Positions 1-5,741 of a stretch of DNA of 9,119 nucleotides are shown in pieces (position 1 is the first letter of the stretch; the number at the start of each line of letters is the position of its first letter). The stretch lies in NCBI GenBank assembly GCA_041685915.1, contig JAWLEV010000097.1, positions 1-9,119 on the forward strand, in the 5' to 3' direction. The notes under the pieces were generated by a model. It saw nothing but the letters and a program-made list of their open reading frames with translations, was not told the origin of the DNA and ran no database searches. Source of the DNA: JAWLEV01 sp041685915 (GTDB taxonomy: Bacteria; Chloroflexota; Anaerolineae; UBA1429). The position numbers were made by a program, and so were the translations under genes.

Positions 1-672
1 GAGGAGTATGACGAGGAATTGACAGCGGGGAGCGTGGCCGAGGAGATCGAGAACCTGGGTGTGCGCGCCCTGGCCATCGAGGCCGACGTGACGGACAAGA
101 AACGCGTGAACGCCATGTTCGACGAGGTGGAGGAGACCTTTGGCCGGCTGGATATACTGGTCAACAACGCCGGCGGGGCCCTTTTCGGACGAGACAACCC
201 CTGGGCGGCCACGGCCACCGAGGATGCTTTCCAGCGTACGCTGGAGCTGAACCTGATGGGTACTATCTACTGCTGCCAGGCCGCCGCGCCCATGATGAAG
301 CGCCAGGAGTCGGGCAAGATCGTGACCATCGGCAGCCAGGCCGGGCTCAAGTCGGGAGTCAGCGGAGGAAGTGCGCCCTATTCCGTGGCCAAGGCGGGTG
401 TCATCCACTATACGCGCCTGCTGGCCGCCGAGCTTGGCCCCTACAACGTGAACGTGAACTGTATGGCGCCGGCCTGGATCCTCTCCTCGCGGGCCGTGGC
501 CCAGGGGCGCACGGAGAAGGAGACGCGGGAACGGCTGGAATCCGAGATCGCCCTGGGACGCCTGGGCATCCCCGAGGACTGTGCCAAGGTGCTGGAATTC
601 CTGGTCACCGACCTATCCGATTATGTGACGGGCCAGGTGATCTCGGTATGTGGGGGGTATATCCTGTTTTAG
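1..672 (+). CDS. SDR family oxidoreductase, 3' part (N-terminus outside the window)
   Basis: NAD(P)-dependent short-chain dehydrogenase/reductase, a soluble Rossmann-fold enzyme that oxidises an alcohol or reduces a ketone; the substrate cannot be read from sequence. The frame is open from base 1 and 223 residues are visible. SDRs usually have about 250, so roughly 30 residues with the TGxxxGIG cofactor motif lie upstream. Visible family marks are the ADVTD segment, NNAG (bases 163-174), the catalytic serine in TIGSQAG (334-336), and the catalytic pair YSVAK (Tyr 379-381, Lys 391-393), followed by NVNCMAPAWI. That last segment normally reads PG, so the Gly-to-Ala change in this substrate and cofactor loop is slightly unusual. 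A TTG at 19 could be called as a start, but the reading frame and SDR similarity run through it, so it is internal. The gene ends 18 nt before the palindrome at 691. Class is certain; the exact reaction is unknown. Confidence 0.93.
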   Translation, partial: EEYDEELTAGSVAEEIENLGVRALAIEADVTDKKRVNAMFDEVEETFGRLDILVNNAGGALFGRDNPWAATATEDAFQRTLELNLMGTIYCCQAAAPMMKRQESGKIVTIGSQAGLKSGVSGGSAPYSVAKAGVIHYTRLLAAELGPYNVNVNCMAPAWILSSRAVAQGRTEKETRERLESEIALGRLGIPEDCAKVLEFLVTDLSDYVTGQVISVCGGYILF

Positions 673-690
673 ACCGGGGCTTGATTGGGA

Positions 691-718
691 GTAGAGATGC
701 AGCGCGCTGCATCTCTAC
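691..718. repeat. Perfect 28-bp palindrome, copy 1 (GTAGAGAYGC family)
   Basis: The half-arm is GTAGAGATGCAGCG, followed directly by its exact reverse complement, so all 14 pairs match with no spacer. It lies 18 nt past the SDR stop and just before the promoter of the PIN toxin-antitoxin pair. There is no T-run on either side, so it is not a standard rho-independent terminator, although as RNA it would form a hairpin. A second palindrome of the same length, with the same outer arm, sits at 9092-9119. This points to a dispersed palindromic repeat family rather than a site private to this gene. Confidence 0.9.
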
Positions 719-719
719 T

Positions 720-747
720 GGTACAGAATTGAAATGACGCCTATAAT
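720..747 (+). promoter_or_regulatory. Probable promoter of the PIN toxin-antitoxin pair
   Basis: A perfect -10 box TATAAT lies at 742-747. The best -35 candidate is the weak GGTACA at 720-725, with a 16-nt spacer. Transcription would start near 754 and give a leader of about 65 nt before the ATG at 819. The -10 box is convincing; the -35 is poor, so help from an activator or an alternative sigma factor is possible. Confidence 0.5.
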
Positions 748-818
748 CTGTTCATATCAACCCACCTTCACACCGTCTGGAATGCCTCGACGTGCTCGGG
801 CTAGATCGGAGAGACAAT

Positions 819-1040
819 ATGTCGACAACAGACTACTATGAGCTCCTACAGCGCGTACAGCGTCTTGAACCAGCTGAGCACGTTCGCCTACTGAAGGATC
901 TGGCTACGCTCGTCCATAACCAGATCTCGGCCCAGCCAGAGCAAAGCATCCTGGATTTGCAGGGGCTGGGTAAAGAGATCTGGGCCGCCATCGACGCTCA
1001 GGAATACGTAGACCAGGAGCGTGCCTCTTGGAATGGTTAG
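819..1040 (+). CDS. Antitoxin-like small protein paired with a PIN toxin
   Basis: A 73-residue acidic protein, read as the antitoxin of a type II toxin-antitoxin pair from its size and position. The start chosen is ATG 819, which has GGAG at 808-811 with 7 nt spacing. An in-frame GTG at 792 lacks such a site. The N-terminal part (about residues 5-45, YYELLQRVQRLEPAEH onward) looks helical and may mediate dimer or DNA contacts, but no standard AbrB, RHH or HTH fold is clear. The C-terminal segment ILDLQGLGKEIW through YVDQERASWNG resembles the tails of small proteins placed directly before PIN genes, where the tail usually blocks the nuclease site. It overlaps the toxin gene by 13 nt, so the two are translationally coupled. 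Antitoxins of this kind normally repress their own promoter; the TATAAT at 742 would be the target. Confidence 0.75.
   Translation: MSTTDYYELLQRVQRLEPAEHVRLLKDLATLVHNQISAQPEQSILDLQGLGKEIWAAIDAQEYVDQERASWNG
1015..1019 (+). promoter_or_regulatory. Ribosome binding site deciding a TTG start for the PIN toxin
   Basis: AGGAG lies inside the antitoxin gene, 8 nt before TTG 1028. No ATG or GTG in this frame lies nearby, and the PIN fold requires residues close to this point, so TTG is the likely start. The weak start codon would keep the toxin less translated than the antitoxin. Confidence 0.6.
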
Positions 1041-1474
1041 ACACACTGCAAGGGGAAGTAGTTGGGCTAGACACTGCTCCTCTGATCTATTGCATTGAGG
1101 AGCATCCGACCTATCTCGGGATAGTCCGTCCGTTTTTCGCGGCTATGGACCGGGGTGACGTCAGCGTGGTCACTTCCACCGTGACGCTGCTGGAAGCCCT
1201 CGTTCATCCCTTGCGACTTGGCAGAACAGACTTAGCTGAGCAATATCGGGATATTTTGCTTGGTGCCAAGAATCTGATGATCCTCCATTTATCTCAAGAC
1301 ATTGCTGAAGAAGCTGCACGACTTCGGCCGATCTACAGCGTCCGCACTCCAGACGCTATCCAGATGGCTACTGCAATTCACACAGGGGCTTCTTCTTTCG
1401 TAACCAACGATGCGCGTCTGCCGTCTTTGCCCCAGCTCGCAATCTTGACTTTGGATAGTCTAAAGACCGAGTAG
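1028..1474 (+). CDS. PIN-domain ribonuclease, VapC-like toxin
   Basis: A 148-residue cytoplasmic Mg2+-dependent endoribonuclease of the PIN fold, the usual size for VapC-type toxins, which cut tRNA or rRNA when freed from their antitoxin. The four acidic metal ligands are all present in the right order: Asp15 in VGLDTAPLIYCIE, Glu56 in TVTLLEALVH, Asp109 in RTPDAIQMATAI and Asp128 in FVTNDARLP. The enzyme should therefore be active. The gene starts at TTG inside the end of the antitoxin gene (13-nt overlap) and stops 16 nt before the phosphatase gene, so read-through into the next three genes is likely. The RNA target cannot be predicted. Family assignment is secure; the toxin role is inferred from context. 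Confidence 0.9.
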   Translation: MEWLDTLQGEVVGLDTAPLIYCIEEHPTYLGIVRPFFAAMDRGDVSVVTSTVTLLEALVHPLRLGRTDLAEQYRDILLGAKNLMILHLSQDIAEEAARLRPIYSVRTPDAIQMATAIHTGASSFVTNDARLPSLPQLAILTLDSLKTE

Positions 1475-1490
1475 AGACTACGGAGGAAGG

Positions 1491-3338
1491 ATGAAACGAA
1501 TATTTCGCACCCTGGGACTGTTGGCCCTGATCGGGGTCGTGGCAGCGGGACTGATCATCGGCATCGGCACCGTCAGAGCCAGGTTGCGCAGCCCAGCCTG
1601 GAAGATCACCCAGGTTCCGCCAGACGAGATGATCTGCTTCACCCTGTACACCCTCCACGATGGGGTGCTCAAGATGACGGCCCAACTGTACGAACTCCCG
1701 CCCGAGGCGGACCGCACCGTGCGCCTGCAGATCAAGGAGAACGAACAGTGGACCCAGATCGCCGAGACCGAGGTGATCGAGGATGGCTGGGTGGCCCTCT
1801 TTCGTGTGGAGGATTGGGACGCCAGCCGAGACTATGACTATCGCGTGGTCCACGGGAAGAGCGCCTTTTACGAGGGTGTGATCCGCCAGGACCCGGTGGA
1901 CAAGGAAGAGATCGTGGTGGCCGCCTTTACGGGCAACGGCAATCAGGACCGGGGACCACGGCCGGATGTCATCGAGAATATCAAAGCCCAGGACCCCGAC
2001 CTCCTCTTTTTCTCCGGGGATCAGGTCTACGATCACCACGATCATTTCGCCGCCTGGCTGCTCTTTGGGCGACAGTTCGGGGAGATCACCCGCGATAGGC
2101 CCACCATCACCATACCCGACGATCACGACGTGGGCGTCCGCAACCTGTGGGGAAGCGGCGGAGATATAGGTACAGGGGGGTACAAGGACCCCGCCTACGT
2201 GCGGCAGGTGGAGAGGGCCCAGACCAGCCATCTGCCTGACCCCTACGATCCCACGCCCATCAAGCGCGACATCGGCGTCTACTATACCTCGCTGACCTGG
2301 GGACGGGTCGGCTTTGCCATCGTCGAGGATCGCAAGTTCAAGTCGCAAATAGACATTCTCGATCGCCGAGCCCTGCGACAACAGGGAGTCGCCTTTGCGC
2401 GGGAGGATCACATCAGGGAACTGCCCGATCCCGACCTCGTCGACGTGCCGGGGGCCACCCTGCTGGGCGAACGACAACTGGAGTTTCTCCGCGACTGGAC
2501 CGCCGATTGGACAGAGCAGGACATGAAGGCCGTGCTTTCGCAGGCGCCCTTTGCGGGCATCGCCCACGTGCACGGGCCGACGAGGCGGCGTTTGATCGCC
2601 GATCTCGATGTCAATGCCTGGCCCCAGAGCGGACGCGACAGGGCCCTGCGGGAGATGCGCAAGGGCTTTGCCCTGCACATCAACGGCGATCAGCATCTGG
2701 GTACGGTATTCCAATATGGCATCGACAATTGGGGAGATGCCAACTTTTCCTTTTCCGTACCCTCCATCGTGAATTTTTACCGGCGCTGGTGGAGACCCCT
2801 GGAACCCGAGCGGGACGTACCAGAGGGAGAACTGGAGCACACGGGCCAATACACGGACGGCTTTGGCAACAGGATGACCATGTACGCCTATGCCAACCCG
2901 GACCCCAGCCGGCGCGAATACGACAAATGGCGCGCCCAGGCCGCCGGATACGGTCTCATCCGCTTCAACAAACGGACACGCAAAATCACCCTGGAGTGTT
3001 GGCCCCGGGGCTGCGACGTGACCGATCCGGACTGTGAGCAATATGCAGGCTGGCCGATCACCATCGACCAGGAGGATAACTATGGTCGAGAACCCCTGGC
3101 CTACCTGCCTACGCTAGAGGTCACGGGGACCAAGGACCCCGTGGTGCAGATCATCGAGGAGGACAGCGAGGAGATCATCTATACGCTGCGCATCAAGGGT
3201 ACCTCCTATCGCCCAAAAGTGTTTGCCGAGGGAACCTATACTATCAAGGTGAGCGACGGGGAGACCAGCAGGATCCTTCAGGGCGTGAACCCGGTGGAGG
3301 CGGAGGAACCGGAGACCATCGAGTTGACCTTTGGCTGA
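1491..3338 (+). CDS. PhoD-like alkaline phosphatase/phosphodiesterase, membrane-anchored
   Basis: A 615-residue metallophosphoesterase of the PhoD type, which removes phosphate from mono- or diesters outside the cytoplasm. Residues about 7-29 form one hydrophobic helix after MKRIFR and act as a signal anchor. There is no lipobox Cys and no clear twin-arginine motif, unlike classical Tat-exported PhoD. Residues about 45-135 are a beta-rich Ig-like N-domain, as in other PhoD proteins. The catalytic core shows GDQVYD (176-181), the PDDHDVG metal motif (209-215) and GDQH (399-402), so the binuclear metal site looks complete. Residues about 535-615 form an extra beta-rich C-terminal domain. The start has GGAGG at 1482-1486. 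The gene is 16 nt after the PIN toxin and 15 nt before the ECF-S-like gene, which suggests co-transcription. The substrate is unknown. Confidence 0.9.
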   Translation: MKRIFRTLGLLALIGVVAAGLIIGIGTVRARLRSPAWKITQVPPDEMICFTLYTLHDGVLKMTAQLYELPPEADRTVRLQIKENEQWTQIAETEVIEDGWVALFRVEDWDASRDYDYRVVHGKSAFYEGVIRQDPVDKEEIVVAAFTGNGNQDRGPRPDVIENIKAQDPDLLFFSGDQVYDHHDHFAAWLLFGRQFGEITRDRPTITIPDDHDVGVRNLWGSGGDIGTGGYKDPAYVRQVERAQTSHLPDPYDPTPIKRDIGVYYTSLTWGRVGFAIVEDRKFKSQIDILDRRALRQQGVAFAREDHIRELPDPDLVDVPGATLLGERQLEFLRDWTADWTEQDMKAVLSQAPFAGIAHVHGPTRRRLIADLDVNAWPQSGRDRALREMRKGFALHINGDQHLGTVFQYGIDNWGDANFSFSVPSIVNFYRRWWRPLEPERDVPEGELEHTGQYTDGFGNRMTMYAYANPDPSRREYDKWRAQAAGYGLIRFNKRTRKITLECWPRGCDVTDPDCEQYAGWPITIDQEDNYGREPLAYLPTLEVTGTKDPVVQIIEEDSEEIIYTLRIKGTSYRPKVFAEGTYTIKVSDGETSRILQGVNPVEAEEPETIELTFG

Positions 3339-3353
3339 GCGGAGCGTCACCTC

Positions 3354-4310
3354 ATGAAAGGTGAAAGGATGAATGTCATGAAAACAAGGGCAAGGACAAT
3401 AATATATCGGGCTGCCACATGGGTGGCCGTGTTGGTCCTGTTCGTAGTGCTGCTGGTACTGGCCAACACCTTTACCGAGGGCGAGAGATTCCACGGCCTG
3501 GGCACGGCAGGGGTCATCGCCATCACCCTGGCGGGTCTGTTGGCCCTCTTTCGGGCCACGCGGGGCAGCGGCGCGTGGGAGGTGAGCGTGCGGGGGATCG
3601 GTTGGATGACCCTGGGAGCGGTCCTGCACACCGCCTCCACCTACCTCTTTGGCGTCATCGTGGACGCCTCTGTGGGGCAGGTTCGGGTGCGTCCCACCAT
3701 ATGTATTCCCGTGCTCTTTGGCTATGCCTTTGGCCCCGTGGTGGGCTTTTTCACCGGGGCCGTGGGCAGCGTGCTGGGCGATTTCATAAGTGGCTGGGGC
3801 GTATTCCCCACCTGGGCCATGGGCAGCGGGCTGACGGGCCTTGTGCCCGGGCTGGTGGTACTCGTGGCCAAGGAGAGGCGGAACCTGCGGGTCCTGACCA
3901 CCGTGGTGCTGGTGCTCATCGCCCTCACGGCAGGTGTCGTCTTTATCCATCCCCGCGCGCCGGAACCCTGGACGGACCAAGTTAAGAACCACTCCTTCTG
4001 GGGCTGGGCCCTCCTCGTCGGAGGGCTGGTGATGATGGCCAATCGCTTTTTGCTACAGGATCGCAGCGTGGCCCTGGCGGCCGTGAACCTGTGGGGCACC
4101 CTGGGCATCATGACGGGCAACGCCTTTGCCGCCCTGGCCGATATCTGGATCAGCGAATTCACGCCGGGCACGGCCATCATCGGCGCCTTTGCCCCCGCCG
4201 CCACCACCGACCTGCTCAACCTCATGGTCTTTACTCCCCTGGTCCTGGCCGCCTACAATCTGCTGCGACGCACACTGGGAGAAAAAGAGGTCCATGGACA
4301 GGATACATAA
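3354..4310 (+). CDS. ECF transporter S component-like membrane protein
   Basis: A 318-residue polytopic membrane protein with about nine hydrophobic segments (roughly residues 16-38, 47-66, 83-103, 114-143, 151-172, 178-197, 214-232, 239-262 and 272-303). The centre resembles substrate-capture (S) subunits of energy-coupling-factor vitamin importers: RPTICIPVLFGYAFGPVVGF, then GAVGSVLGDFISGWGVFPTW and MGSGLTGLVPGL, a Gly-rich pattern typical of these proteins. S subunits normally have six helices and about 170-220 residues, so the first two helices are an N-terminal extension. No EcfA ATPase or EcfT gene is in the window, so it would rely on a shared module encoded elsewhere. ATG 3354 has GGAG at 3341-3344; ATG 3369 and 3378 are also possible starts. 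It overlaps the next gene by 17 nt. The vitamin or other ligand cannot be read from sequence. Confidence 0.72.
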   Translation: MKGERMNVMKTRARTIIYRAATWVAVLVLFVVLLVLANTFTEGERFHGLGTAGVIAITLAGLLALFRATRGSGAWEVSVRGIGWMTLGAVLHTASTYLFGVIVDASVGQVRVRPTICIPVLFGYAFGPVVGFFTGAVGSVLGDFISGWGVFPTWAMGSGLTGLVPGLVVLVAKERRNLRVLTTVVLVLIALTAGVVFIHPRAPEPWTDQVKNHSFWGWALLVGGLVMMANRFLLQDRSVALAAVNLWGTLGIMTGNAFAALADIWISEFTPGTAIIGAFAPAATTDLLNLMVFTPLVLAAYNLLRRTLGEKEVHGQDT

Positions 4311-5229
4311 CGCCCTGAGCTCGGCCCAAGAATGGGCCAATGAGGTCAGCGGGGGGCGATGGGCCATCCTCCAGGACGCTGCGGGACGCTTTAATTCCAC
4401 CCAGGGGCCAGACGCGGCCGCGGCCCTGGCCTATTATGCCCTCTTTTCCCTCTTTCCTCTTCTTTTGGCCCTGGTCGCGGTGGCAAGCTTTTTCCTCACC
4501 AGCGAGGAGGCTCTCCAGCAGGTAGTGAATGTGGTGGCCCGTGTCGTGCCCGTGTCCGAGCACCTGATCGAATCAAACATCCGTCAGGTGCTCGAGCGGC
4601 GCGGAAGCATCAGCATCGCCGGGGCAGTGGGCCTCCTGTGGAGTGGAATGGGTGCCTTTACCGTGCTGGTGCATCAGATCAACCGCGCCTGGACGGACGT
4701 CGAACCACGGGGCTTTTTCACGAGCCGCCTGCTGGCCCTGGGCCTAGCGGGACTGTTGGCTGTGCTCCTTTTACTCTCCTTCACCCTGGGGCCGGCACTC
4801 AGCATACTGGCCCGTTTGAGGGTGCCCCTGTGGGGCGGGGTCGCCCTCTATAACACCTTTCTGTGGGGGCTGCTCATCAACGGCCTGCCCCTGCTGCTCA
4901 TCTTTGCCATCTTTATGATGCTGTACCGCTGGGCACCCAACACAAAGGTCCCCTGGGGGGAGGCCTTTTGGGGCGCCCTGTTCGTGGCCCTGACCTGGGA
5001 GGCGGTCAAGCGGGGGCTGACCTGGTACATCAGCAGCGACCTGGTGAACTATCCCCTGGTCTATGGCTCGCTGAGCAGCGTGGTGGCCCTCCTGCTGTGG
5101 ATCTATGTGAGCAGTTATCTGTCCCTCTTTGGCGCCCATCTCAGCGCAGCGGTGGGGCGGGGGACGGTGCGGAAACCACATTTTTCAGGAACAAAGAAAA
5201 GAGGCTATAATGGAAGGAAAAGGAGATAA
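4294..5229 (+). CDS. YihY/virulence factor BrkB family membrane protein
   Basis: A 311-residue inner-membrane protein of the YihY/BrkB (UPF0761) family, whose biochemical role is not settled; older claims of RNase BN activity and serum resistance do not define it. Family marks are the first membrane segment AAALAYYALFSLFPLLLAL (residues 42-60), LLWSGMGAFTVLVHQINRAW (114-133), the conserved YRWAPNTKVPW (211-221), and LVYGSLSSVVALLLWIYVSS (255-274) followed by LFGAHLSAAVG. About six helices are visible, and the basic C-terminal tail (GTKKRGYNGRKRR) should face the cytoplasm. ATG 4294 is chosen because it gives the family's normal N-terminus, has AGAGG at 4286-4290 and overlaps the S-component gene. 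The same frame is open further upstream, but that part is only the shadow of the previous gene. The promoter of the next, decayed gene pair lies inside its last codons. Confidence 0.9.
   Translation: MDRIHNALSSAQEWANEVSGGRWAILQDAAGRFNSTQGPDAAAALAYYALFSLFPLLLALVAVASFFLTSEEALQQVVNVVARVVPVSEHLIESNIRQVLERRGSISIAGAVGLLWSGMGAFTVLVHQINRAWTDVEPRGFFTSRLLALGLAGLLAVLLLLSFTLGPALSILARLRVPLWGGVALYNTFLWGLLINGLPLLLIFAIFMMLYRWAPNTKVPWGEAFWGALFVALTWEAVKRGLTWYISSDLVNYPLVYGSLSSVVALLLWIYVSSYLSLFGAHLSAAVGRGTVRKPHFSGTKKRGYNGRKRR
5182..5211 (+). promoter_or_regulatory. Probable promoter of the decayed toxin-antitoxin pair
   Basis: A perfect -10 box TATAAT lies at 5206-5211, with TTTTCA at 5182-5187 as a moderate -35 and an 18-nt spacer. 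The start point would fall near 5218, leaving a leader of only about 15 nt that just includes AGGAG at 5221-5225 before ATG 5233. It lies inside the end of the yihY-like gene. It would let the small gene pair be transcribed independently of the membrane-protein genes. Confidence 0.5.
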
Positions 5230-5232
5230 ATT

Positions 5233-5497
5233 ATGACGCTTCGAGAAATTCTGGCCGACATTCATGCGCTTGAACGATCTTTTAGCCTTCGAGCGTAAAT
5301 ATGGCATCCGTTCAGAAACATTTTACGCAGCCTCTGTGAGTGGGGAAGAACCAGAAGACGACAGTTGGGTACTGGATTTCGGCGAGTGGGCCAGTGTATA
5401 TCGTACGTGGCTTGAGAGACAAGCCTATCGCAACGAAATACAACGCCAGCAAGACAACGCCCCCAGTCTAAAAAATCTGGTGCAGGTAGGCTCGTGA
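5233..5497 (+). pseudogene. Frameshifted antitoxin-like gene (partner of a TumE-like toxin)
   Basis: From ATG 5233, with AGGAG at 5221-5225 and 7 nt spacing, the frame reads MTLREILADIHALE and then runs into a TAA after only 21 codons. The normal continuation, DLLAFERKYGIRSETFYAA to the TGA at 5495-5497, lies one frame over and resumes at base 5276, directly after the stray C at 5275. As I recall, small proteins next to TumE-like toxins commonly read straight from HALE through to DLLAFERKYG. So either one base was inserted or two were lost at about 5275. A gene caller would start at ATG 5264, but that start has no ribosome binding site and would replace the true N-terminus. The rest (SGEEPEDDSWVLDFGEWASV, then YRTWLERQ) looks well kept. 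It is therefore a recent lesion or a sequencing error. The stop overlaps the toxin GTG by 4 nt. Confidence 0.78.
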
Positions 5498-5699
5498 GCG
5501 ATCCGTTGCGTACCGCCGAGGATTATAACCACATCCGAACGATCCTTCTTTACAAGCCACGCATCCTCACCACAAACACATTCCTCCAGACATCAAACAC
5601 CACCGCATCCCTGCGCCCCAGATGCGTTGCAATCGGCCCAATCTACCCGTACTGATCCGCGAGATAGAAGCACAACTCGAGGAAAGACCAACCGATTAG
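5494..5699 (+). pseudogene. TumE-like (DUF6516) toxin remnant with internal deletion
   Basis: GTG 5494 overlaps the preceding stop (GTGA) and starts VSDPLRTAEDY, the N-terminus I associate with TumE-family toxins. The frame then turns into unrelated residues and stops at 5654-5656. In another frame, open from 5529 to the TAG at 5697-5699, it reads PHPNDPSLQATHPHHKH, then IPPDIKHHRIPAP and RPNLPVLIREIEAQLEE, which is the family's C-terminal end. The two ends meet at about 5526-5529. About 11 N-terminal and 56 C-terminal codons remain. The family is about 130-140 residues as I recall, so some 70 codons of the middle were removed and the frame was lost. The product cannot be a working toxin. This also explains why no intact gene fills 5498-5741. 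Confidence 0.8.
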
Positions 5700-5741
5700 A
5701 ATACGCTCTCACGCCTCTACCTTGCGGCGCGTACTATACAA

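Noticed and set aside
691..718. Rho-independent terminator of the SDR gene
   Set aside because: The hairpin is strong, but no T-run follows on either strand, and the same palindrome type occurs elsewhere; it is better described as a dispersed repeat.
1445..1477. TTGACT (1445-1450) as a -35 box for the phosphatase gene
   Set aside because: No -10 box lies at 16-19 nt; the nearest candidate, TAGAGA at 1472, is 21 nt away. Read-through from the toxin-antitoxin promoter is simpler.
1471..1481. GTAGAGACTAC between the PIN toxin and the phosphatase, resembling the palindrome arms
   Set aside because: It matches the first 8 bases of copy 2's half-arm (GTAGAGAC), but symmetric arms are only 4 bp (GTAG/CTAC), and it includes the toxin stop codon; a chance match is likely.
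1368..3041. A 557-codon open frame on the - strand, antisense to the phosphatase gene
   Set aside because: It opens only because the + strand gene is GC-rich in codon position 3. Its product has no recognisable motif, while the + strand frame has a full PhoD motif set and a ribosome binding site.
3114..3992. A 292-codon open frame on the - strand across the phosphatase/S-component junction
   Set aside because: The product is rich in His, Gly, Pro and Gln with no domain, typical of a shadow frame, and it runs across two well-supported + strand genes.
4126..4293. Possible 56-residue N-terminal extension of the YihY protein
   Set aside because: The frame is open, but the residues are a Pro/Ser-rich shadow of the S-component gene; ATG 4294 gives the normal family N-terminus.
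5264..5497. Intact 77-residue gene starting at ATG 5264
   Set aside because: There is no ribosome binding site before it, and its first codons read over a segment whose other frame (from 5233) gives the expected N-terminus. It is the tail of a frameshifted gene.
5700..5741. Bidirectional terminator between the toxin remnant and glcD
   Set aside because: I looked for a GC stem with a T-run on both strands and found only short 4-bp arms without T-runs.
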